Assembly: GCF_019355935.1 (NCBI RefSeq) | Contig: NZ_CP079925.1 | Span: 3,410,001 to 3,474,000, forward strand | Direction: 5' to 3' | Source of the DNA: Comamonas sp. Y33R10-2 | GTDB lineage: Bacteria; Pseudomonadota; Gammaproteobacteria; Burkholderiales; Burkholderiaceae_C | Length of the DNA: 64,000 nucleotides | Shown here: positions 57,456 through 64,000 of the stretch, in pieces | How the letters are laid out: the number at the start of each line of letters is the position of its first letter | Position numbering within the stretch: position 1 is the first letter of the stretch | The notes under the pieces: model-generated | What the model saw: only the letters and a program-made list of their open reading frames with translations | Told to the model about the DNA's origin: nothing | The model's database searches: none | Program-made: the position numbers and the translations under genes

Positions 57456-57878
57456 TCAGCTACCAAACACGCGCTGCAGCAAGGTGCGTGGCTGAATGGG
57501 CTTGTATTTTTCGATCTCGGCGGGCGTCAAAATCCACGCTGTGTGCAGGCCTTGGGTCTGAGGCTCAATCACATAGCCCACCAGCATCTTTTGGCCCGCG
57601 TAATTGTGGGCAAAGACGACGCTGCGCTCTTGGCTGAAAAGGCGAAAGCCCGGCGTGGTGCGAATGGCGCCGCCGTTGATCGCAACTTCAGGGAAGTTGG
57701 TAATCGTCAGCTCGCCAAACTGCGCGGTGGGCGGAAAGTTGCGCGCATCATTCGATGGCAGGCCTTGGGCCTGAGCCAGCAAGCTGGCGCTGCCTATGCA
57801 AGCCACAGCGATGGAGGCAAACAGACGGCGATTGAGCAAGGCGAGGCGAGTGGGGGAGACAGTCTTGCAGCGGTTCAT
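57456..57878 (-). CDS. Conserved secreted hypothetical protein
   Basis: 140 residues. A basic start (MNRCKTVSPTRLALLNRR) followed by a hydrophobic core to AQAQG makes a signal peptide (cleavage about residue 38). The mature part is beta-rich (FGELTITNFPEVAINGG, then AHNYAGQKMLVGYVIEP). I do not recognise a named family. It lies between fdhD and miaB on the same strand. Function unknown. Confidence 0.7.
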   Translation of the reverse strand: MNRCKTVSPTRLALLNRRLFASIAVACIGSASLLAQAQGLPSNDARNFPPTAQFGELTITNFPEVAINGGAIRTTPGFRLFSQERSVVFAHNYAGQKMLVGYVIEPQTQGLHTAWILTPAEIEKYKPIQPRTLLQRVFGS

Positions 57879-57969
57879 GGTGTATATCCAGGGGCTGATC
57901 TAGGGGCGCTACAAAGTTTTGCAGCGCAATGCGGTGATTCTAGAGGCTAGCGGGCAGTTGCGCGCTTGC

Positions 57970-58836
57970 TCAAGCTTTGCCGCCGTTGGCATACAACACC
58001 GCCTTGGGCGGGCGGCACAGCCCCCAAAAGCGCAAACCTGTTAGATCGGCCATGCGCACGCCCATGACGGTAGGTGCTGAAATAGTGGCCAGCGCCGCAA
58101 TGCCGACCTTGGCGCATTTGCGCACCAGTTCATGGCTGCCGCGGCTTGATAGCACCACAAAACCGGGCTCCCCAAGTCTGCCGGTGCGGGCGAGGCGGCC
58201 AATCAACTTGTCCAGCGCGTTATGGCGGCCCACGTCTTCCAACACATCGGTGATTTCGCCACTGAGCGTAGCCCAGCCAGCGGCGTGAATGGCGCCGGCT
58301 TTGGCGTTCAAAATTTGGTGCGGGGGCAGAGCGTCAATGGCTTTGAGTACGGTGGCGGCATCGACGTTCTCTAGCCAGTCATGCGCGGGCAGGGCGTCAA
58401 ATGACAGATCAAGCGCGGCAAAACTCTCCACCCCGCAAACGCCGCAACCCGTGCGCCCCGTCATGCTGCGGCGCTTGTCTTTCAAGCGCGCAAAGCAGCG
58501 CGATGCAATGTCGAGTTGCACCTCAATGCCGTCCATACCTTCGGGCAGACCGGCCGCCGCTGCGCTGACTGGACTGACTTCAATGCTGTAGCAGTCGGCT
58601 GCGCTTTCGATGATGCCTTCGGTCAGTGCAAAGCCCAGCGCAAAGTCTTGCACATCGCCGGGCGAGCCCATCATCACCGCATGCGATATGCCGTTGAACA
58701 CCAGCGCAATTGGTACCTCGGCCGCCAATACGCGTTCTTGCGGCTCTACTTGCTGCGCGTTGAAGAACGTCACGGCATGGCTTTGCAGAGCTGCTAGAGG
58801 CTTGGTGGCGGGCAGGGGGCAGGCGGATTCGGTCAT
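57970..58836 (-). CDS. fdhD: FdhD, sulfur carrier for formate dehydrogenase
   Basis: 288 residues from the ATG at 58836. FdhD moves sulfur from IscS to the molybdenum cofactor of formate dehydrogenase. The key GRTGCGVCGVESF motif with the CxxC pair is near residue 128, and VLEDVGRHNALDKLIG follows. The gene lies just after modC on the same strand, matching its molybdenum role. The formate dehydrogenase genes are outside this window. Confidence 0.95.
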   Translation of the reverse strand: MTESACPLPATKPLAALQSHAVTFFNAQQVEPQERVLAAEVPIALVFNGISHAVMMGSPGDVQDFALGFALTEGIIESAADCYSIEVSPVSAAAAGLPEGMDGIEVQLDIASRCFARLKDKRRSMTGRTGCGVCGVESFAALDLSFDALPAHDWLENVDAATVLKAIDALPPHQILNAKAGAIHAAGWATLSGEITDVLEDVGRHNALDKLIGRLARTGRLGEPGFVVLSSRGSHELVRKCAKVGIAALATISAPTVMGVRMADLTGLRFWGLCRPPKAVLYANGGKA

Positions 58837-58925
58837 AGCCTGATGATAGTGATCTGTCGTTTTCAAAGAGCAAGAACGGTCAAAACGGCCCTGGGCCCAA
58901 CGAGGTGCGCAGCCGCTCAGGGCGG

Positions 58926-60011
58926 TCAATCTAAAAGTGCCATGCCCTTGATTTGCGCAAACAGTGGCATGCCCGGTTGCAGCTGCAAGGCATGAGCCGA
59001 ATATTGGGTGATGCGCGCCAGCAGCCGGGTATTGCCCGCTTGCAGCGACACCATGACTTGGCCCGGCCCGTCTTGCCGCAGGCCCAGCACCTGCGCGGCA
59101 AGGATGTTGAGGATGCTGCTGCCTAAAGGCTTGCTAAGACTCAGGCTCACATCGCGGGCCTGCACGCGCAGCTGCACTTGGCTGCCCGCCGGTTTGGGGT
59201 GAGCCATAACGAGTTGTAATAGCCCGCCATCAAAGGTCAGCGTGCTCAGGTGGTTGGCTGCATCGTGGCTTTGCACGGTGGCGTGGACTACGCTGGATGC
59301 AATATCGCCATGGGCCAGCGGCAAATCAAGGCGGGACAGGAGATCGGTCACAGCACCTTGCGCCACCACCCGGCCTGCATCCAGCAGCACCATGTGCTGA
59401 GCGAGGCGCGCTACTTCATCGAGCGAGTGACTGACGTAGATCACGGGTATCTGCAAATGGCGCTGCAACTGCTCCAGATAAGGCAGCACCTCGGCCTTGC
59501 GCTGCGCATCAAGGGCGGCGAGGGGCTCGTCCATCAGCAGCACTTCAGGGCTGGTGCCCAGTGCGCGGGCAATGGCGACACGCTGGCGCTCGCCGCCTGA
59601 GAGCGTGGATGGCATGCGGTCCATCAAATGCGCAATGCCGAGCAGTTCAACCGCTCTATCGCGGGAGACTTTGCGCCGTTCGACTGGCGTGCGCTTGAGG
59701 CCGTAGTCAATGTTCTTTTGTACGGACAGATGCGCAAACAAGCTCGCTTCCTGAAACACATAGCCCAGTGCGCGTTGATGGGTGGGGAGCCATTGTTTGC
59801 GTGCATCGTCCTGCCAAATATTGCCGTTGACAGAGACCCGGCCCTGTGCGCGCTCCAGTCCCGCCAGACTGCGTAAGCAGCTGGTCTTGCCACAGCCCGA
59901 TGGGCCAAATAAGGCGGTGACGCCGTGGCCGGGCAGTTGCAGATCGACATCGAGTGCAAAGTCTGAACGTATCAGCTTGAGCTGCGCGGAGATGAAGTGG
60001 TAGGTGCTCAT
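58926..60011 (-). CDS. modC: ModC, molybdate ABC transporter ATP-binding protein
   Basis: 361 residues. Walker A is [17 protein letters not shown], the ABC signature is [15 protein letters not shown], and Walker B is [12 protein letters not shown]. The C-terminal ~100 residues (from about 255) contain a TOBE/MOP-type domain that binds oxyanion. The start overlaps the modB stop by 4 nt (ATGA). It powers molybdate uptake with ModA and ModB. Confidence 0.96.
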   Translation of the reverse strand: MSTYHFISAQLKLIRSDFALDVDLQLPGHGVTALFGPSGCGKTSCLRSLAGLERAQGRVSVNGNIWQDDARKQWLPTHQRALGYVFQEASLFAHLSVQKNIDYGLKRTPVERRKVSRDRAVELLGIAHLMDRMPSTLSGGERQRVAIARALGTSPEVLLMDEPLAALDAQRKAEVLPYLEQLQRHLQIPVIYVSHSLDEVARLAQHMVLLDAGRVVAQGAVTDLLSRLDLPLAHGDIASSVVHATVQSHDAANHLSTLTFDGGLLQLVMAHPKPAGSQVQLRVQARDVSLSLSKPLGSSILNILAAQVLGLRQDGPGQVMVSLQAGNTRLLARITQYSAHALQLQPGMPLFAQIKGMALLD

Positions 60012-60688
60012 GCGCGTTGCTCTGCCTTGGGTTGCAGCCAGTTCAGCGCCAGCAGCACCATGAAGGAGAACACCACCATGCCCGCAGCCAGCAGGTGGGC
60101 GTGGCCGTATTCCATGGCTTCCACATGGTCGTAAATCTGTACCGAGACCACGCGCGTCACGCCGGGGATGTTGCCGCCCAGCATGAGCACCACGCCAAAC
60201 TCGCCCACGGTGTGAGCAAAGGTCAGCACGGCAGCGGTAATAAAGCCGGGGCGTGCCAGCGGAACGGCCACGGTTAGAAAGCGATCTATCGGGCTGGCCC
60301 CCAAGCTGGCGGCGGCTTCCATGGGGCGTGTGCCCAGCGTCTCAAAAGCGCGTTGTAGCGGCTGCACGGTAAACGGTAAGGAGTAGATCAGTGAGCCCAC
60401 CACCAAGCCTGCAAAGGTAAAGGGCAGGTTGCCCAAGCCAAGGGCCTGCGTGAATTTGCCGATGGGGCCGTTGGGGCCCATGGTGATGAGCAAATAAAAG
60501 CCGATGACGGTGGGCGGTAGCACCAGCGGTAGCGCCACAACCGCCCCAATCGGCCCGCGCCAGCGTGAGCGGGTGTGGGCTAGCCACCATGCCAGCGGTG
60601 TACACATGAGCATGAGCAGCACCGTGGTCACACTGGCGAGCTTGAGCGTGAGCCAGATGGCTGCGTAGTCTTCGGCATTCAGTTGCAT
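60008..60688 (-). CDS. modB: ModB, molybdate ABC transporter permease
   Basis: 226 residues with about five hydrophobic helices. The permease EAA-like loop is visible in [25 protein letters not shown]. The start at 60688 has GTAAGGGA upstream. A hairpin lies between modA and modB, perhaps allowing more ModA than ModB. It overlaps modC by ATGA. Confidence 0.95.
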   Translation of the reverse strand: MQLNAEDYAAIWLTLKLASVTTVLLMLMCTPLAWWLAHTRSRWRGPIGAVVALPLVLPPTVIGFYLLITMGPNGPIGKFTQALGLGNLPFTFAGLVVGSLIYSLPFTVQPLQRAFETLGTRPMEAAASLGASPIDRFLTVAVPLARPGFITAAVLTFAHTVGEFGVVLMLGGNIPGVTRVVSVQIYDHVEAMEYGHAHLLAAGMVVFSFMVLLALNWLQPKAEQRA

Positions 60689-60710
60689 GGAATCAAAAAA
60701 ATCCCTTACG

Positions 60711-60726
60711 GCCCCTTTTCAGGGGC
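60711..60726 (-). promoter_or_regulatory. Intercistronic hairpin between modA and modB
   Basis: GCCCCT (60711-60716) pairs with AGGGGC (60721-60726). A U-tract follows in the minus-strand transcript about 9 nt later. It could be a partial terminator or an end-protecting structure for modA mRNA. Confidence 0.5.
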
Positions 60727-60775
60727 AGAGGTGTATTACTGATTAAATCGACCGCCAGTCCTTATTGATCAAGGA

Positions 60776-61601
<826 letters not shown>

Positions 61602-61667
61602 AAGTGTAGCCCTTTTGAAAAGACGCGCAGCAGCTAGGAAAAGGCAAGGTGGGCATGATGGCGGCTT

Positions 61668-62540
61668 ATGTCAGAAATCGATCATCCTAAAGAAGAACAA
61701 TTTGATGCTTTTGACGACGAGGGAGTGCAAAGCCGCTCTCTGTCCTCAGACTCCGTATCGCAAGCGCTGGGCTACGACATGGCAGACCGGCGCATCGCCA
61801 TCTTGCGCGGCATTGCGCAAAGCGGCTCTATCTCTCAGGCGGCCCGCGATGTGGGCGTGAGCTACAAGGCCGCATGGCAGGCCATTGATACGTTGACCAA
61901 TCTCGCTGGCGTATCGCTGGTGGAGCGTAGCGTGGGCGGTGCCGGTGGCGGTGGAGCACAAATTACCCCCGCAGGTGAAGAATTGCTGCATGCGGCCGAA
62001 GCCATGATGCGACTGCGCACCGAGCTGATGCAGCGCATGAAGTTGGGCACGCCCGGCGGCACGCAGCCGAACTTGGGTTTGATGACCAGCATGCGCAATC
62101 AGTGGCCTTGCACGGTGCTCAAGGTGGAATCGATGGGCGGTCAGATTCGCGTCTGGCTGCGCGCGGCAATGGATGCGGGCTCAGACTGGACGATTGCTGC
62201 CCGCATCACCCCCGAAAGCTATGAGCTGCTGGGTTTGGCTCCCGGTGTGCAGGTGCTTGCGTTGTGCAAGGCCACGGCCGTTAAGGTGTGGGTGGGCGCC
62301 GAGCGCCCAGTTGCATCTACGCAGAGTATCAACCTCTGGCCCGCCGTGGTGCAGCGCGCAACCTACGGTGCGCAAACTGTGTCTGAAGAAGTGATTGCCT
62401 CTGATGAAGCCATTTGCCGCCTGAGCTGGGGCGCGCAGATTGTAGGCTTTGCAGCCGCCATGAGCGGACTAGTGGCCAACGACAACGTGTGGCTGGAAGT
62501 GCCTGAATCTGCAGTGGTTGTGGCGGTTACGGCCAGCTAA
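61668..62540 (+). CDS. modE: ModE, molybdate-responsive transcriptional regulator
   Basis: 290 residues. An N-terminal winged helix (about 40-115, AILRGIAQSGSISQAARDVGVSYKAAWQAIDTL) is followed by two MOP/TOBE-type repeats (about 145-285) that bind molybdate. Divergent from modA with the palindrome between them. Compared with E. coli ModE (262 residues) it has an extra acidic ~30-residue N-terminus. It probably represses modABC, and perhaps its own gene, when molybdate is bound. Confidence 0.93.
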   Translation: MSEIDHPKEEQFDAFDDEGVQSRSLSSDSVSQALGYDMADRRIAILRGIAQSGSISQAARDVGVSYKAAWQAIDTLTNLAGVSLVERSVGGAGGGGAQITPAGEELLHAAEAMMRLRTELMQRMKLGTPGGTQPNLGLMTSMRNQWPCTVLKVESMGGQIRVWLRAAMDAGSDWTIAARITPESYELLGLAPGVQVLALCKATAVKVWVGAERPVASTQSINLWPAVVQRATYGAQTVSEEVIASDEAICRLSWGAQIVGFAAAMSGLVANDNVWLEVPESAVVVAVTAS

Positions 62541-62557
62541 GTAACTACTCTTAATAA

Positions 62558-62594
62558 AAAAGCGCTGCAGTGCTTTGGCACTCCAGCGCTTTAT
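62558..62594 (+). terminator. Terminator after modE
   Basis: AAAGCGCTG...CAGTGC pairs with GCACT...CAGCGCTTT around a short TTTG loop, flanked by A- and T-rich runs, about 18 nt after the modE stop and before the convergent receptor gene. Confidence 0.85.
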
Positions 62595-62654
62595 TTATAT
62601 GCACTAGCAGCTATCTTTATTGAAGTTGCTGCTAGCTTTGGAAAAGCGGGCCTG

Positions 62655-63656
62655 TCAGTCCACCTTCAGGCCAATTTCCTTGATCAGTGGTGCGAAGCGG
62701 ACGCGCTCCTTGGCGTGGTGATCGACAAACTCCTGGCGGCTCATATTGGGTTCAGGCGTGGAGCCAAGTCCTTGCAGCACATCGATCACATTTTTTTGCT
62801 CCAGCGCCTTGAGCACGCTGGCGCGCACGGCCTCCACCACGGGCGCAGGCGTGCCTGCGGGAGCGTAGATGCCGAATAAAGTGTCGGCATCAAAGCCCGG
62901 CAAGCCACTTTCGGCCAGCGTTGGGACTTTGGGGTAGAGAGGGGAGCGCTGCGGGCTGCCAATGGCCAGCAGCTTGAGCTTGCCGGCCTCGACTTGCTTG
63001 AGGCCGGGGCCCGGATCAAACCAGTACTGGAGCTGGCCGCTGAGCACATCAGTCAAAGCCGGGCCAGCGCCTTTGTAGGGAATGTGACTGGCATCGACCT
63101 TGGCGGCGCGTTTGAACATTTCACCAGCCAGATGCGGCGAGCTGCCGGGGCCGGGCGAGCCGTATGACAATTTGCCGGGGTTGGCCTGCAGATGCTTGAT
63201 GAAGTCCTGCACATTGCTCACCGGCAAGCTGGGGTTGGTTTCCAGAAAGACATGCACGCGCGCCACGGCGGCGACGGGGATCAAATCCTTCTCGGGGTTG
63301 AAGGACAGCTTGCTGTAAATCAACGGATTGATGCTGATGCCGCCGCCTGAGCTCAGCAGCAGCGTATAGCCATCTTTGGCTGCACGCACGGTTTCACCAA
63401 TGCCGATATTGCCGTTGGCGCCGGGCTTGTTGTCCACCACCACGGACTGCCCCAGCACCTGGCTCATGGTGGGGGAGATGGCCCGCCCCATTACGTCGGC
63501 CGCGCCACCGGGGGCGAAGTTGACGATCAGGCGGATAGGGCGGTCTGGCCACTTTTCAGAAGCCACAGCAGTGGCCGCAAATACACTGCAAAGCAGAGCT
63601 GGAATAGCGGCCAGACTCAAGCGGCGCAGGCTGTTGATGACGTGTTTTGAAGGCAT
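62655..63656 (-). CDS. Bug-type (tripartite tricarboxylate transporter) solute-binding protein
   Basis: 333 residues. Signal peptide (residues 1-32, hydrophobic core LSLAAIPALLCSVFAATAVASE). The mature part has the Bug-family pattern WPDRPIRLIVNFAPGGAADVMGR near the start and VVVDNKPGANGNIG. Start at 63656 with AAGGAGA 7 nt upstream. Such receptors bind carboxylates; they are very numerous in Comamonadaceae. It is probably linked to the ThDP-enzyme gene just upstream on the same strand, with 64 nt between them. Confidence 0.9.
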   Translation of the reverse strand: MPSKHVINSLRRLSLAAIPALLCSVFAATAVASEKWPDRPIRLIVNFAPGGAADVMGRAISPTMSQVLGQSVVVDNKPGANGNIGIGETVRAAKDGYTLLLSSGGGISINPLIYSKLSFNPEKDLIPVAAVARVHVFLETNPSLPVSNVQDFIKHLQANPGKLSYGSPGPGSSPHLAGEMFKRAAKVDASHIPYKGAGPALTDVLSGQLQYWFDPGPGLKQVEAGKLKLLAIGSPQRSPLYPKVPTLAESGLPGFDADTLFGIYAPAGTPAPVVEAVRASVLKALEQKNVIDVLQGLGSTPEPNMSRQEFVDHHAKERVRFAPLIKEIGLKVD

Positions 63657-63720
63657 GTCTTGTCTCCTTGGATGGGTTTTTATCAATCCGCCTCGAACGG
63701 GCGGTAATTTTTGAGCTTCT

Positions 63721-64000
63721 TCAGGCCACTTCCACCTCAACCACGATGGGTCGAGGGTGGGCAATAGTTTCCTTGAGGATCCGGCTTAGCTGACTAGCGT
63801 CTTCCACATGAATGCCATCGCAGCCGTGGCCTTTGGCCAGAGCCACAAAGTCGAGATCGGGTAGTTCTGTGCCTTCTACCTTTTCACCTTCGCGGTAGCC
63901 AAAGACTTTGGAGAAGTCTTGCAGCGCGGCGTAGCGGCGGTTTTTGAGAATCACAAAGGTGATGGGCAGGCGTAGATGGGCCGCAGTCCACAGGGCCTGA
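63721..64000 (-). CDS. Thiamine-diphosphate-dependent decarboxylase/synthase, 3' part only
   Basis: The last ~93 codons of a gene that continues past the window. The sequence (LWTAAHLRLPITFVILKNR, then GTELPDLDFVALAKGHGCDG and HPRPIVVEVEVA) matches the C-terminal domain of acetolactate synthase/benzoylformate decarboxylase-type enzymes. RYAALQDF is reminiscent of benzoylformate decarboxylase. The substrate cannot be set from this part. The Bug receptor downstream suggests a carboxylate catabolic locus. Confidence 0.85.
   Translation of the reverse strand, partial: QALWTAAHLRLPITFVILKNRRYAALQDFSKVFGYREGEKVEGTELPDLDFVALAKGHGCDGIHVEDASQLSRILKETIAHPRPIVVEVEVA

Overview
The window is chromosomal DNA from a betaproteobacterium of the Comamonadaceae, most likely Comamonas or a close relative. 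This is inferred from gene content, protein style and characteristic intergenic repeats; there is no rRNA gene to confirm it. I found no IS element, prophage, CRISPR array, tRNA or rRNA. The window cuts two genes: mraY at the left edge and a thiamine-diphosphate enzyme at the right edge.

Layout. 1-11.9 kb is the distal half of the division and cell wall cluster, all on the + strand and mostly with ATGA overlaps: mraY-murD-ftsW-murG-murC-ddl-ftsQ-ftsA-ftsZ-lpxC. 12.1-18.7 kb holds an RcnB-like periplasmic protein, then a minus-strand run yqiA-like, RNB exoribonuclease, TonB-like, aroE, mtgA, ruvC. 18.9-23.6 kb is plus strand: rodA, tldD and aroG, the last behind a clear aromatic leader-peptide attenuator. 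23.7-33.1 kb has yqcC-like, a small unknown gene, mpl, an unknown gene overlapping a TlpA-like thioredoxin, accB-accC, prmA, a zinc-ribbon/DUF3426 protein and a PfkB kinase. 33.2-39.8 kb, minus strand, has a histone H1-like repeat protein, nrdB, nrdA with NrdR-type boxes, and ampD. 39.8-49.0 kb, minus strand, is signalling and assembly: pilR, pilS, a PP0621-like protein, a CcsA-like protein, a GGDEF response regulator and a very large hybrid histidine kinase. ffh and an NlpC/P60 lipoprotein follow on the plus strand. 51.6-55.8 kb, minus strand, is an overlapping three-gene cluster (TPR-like protein, PcfJ-like protein, DUF1266-like protein) of unknown function. 55.9-62.5 kb has miaB, a secreted hypothetical protein, fdhD and modCBA, with modE divergent. 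The right edge has a Bug-type solute receptor and the partial ThDP enzyme.

How the genes work together. Much of the window serves the envelope: peptidoglycan precursor synthesis (mraY, murD, murG, murC, ddl), polymerisation (ftsW, rodA, mtgA), recycling (mpl, ampD), division (ftsQAZ), lipid A commitment (lpxC) and a putative cell wall hydrolase (NlpC/P60). modABC, modE and fdhD together suggest molybdenum supply to formate dehydrogenase-type enzymes.

Points most worth a second look: the Tyr/Phe/Trp leader peptide and attenuator before aroG; a family of GC-rich repeats that always sits in sense orientation just after a stop codon; the NrdR box pair plus a four-fold 11-bp array before nrdA; the ModE-type palindrome at modA; the TPR/PcfJ/DUF1266 cluster; the kinase plus diguanylate cyclase pair beside ffh; and the long acidic N-terminal extension on MurD.
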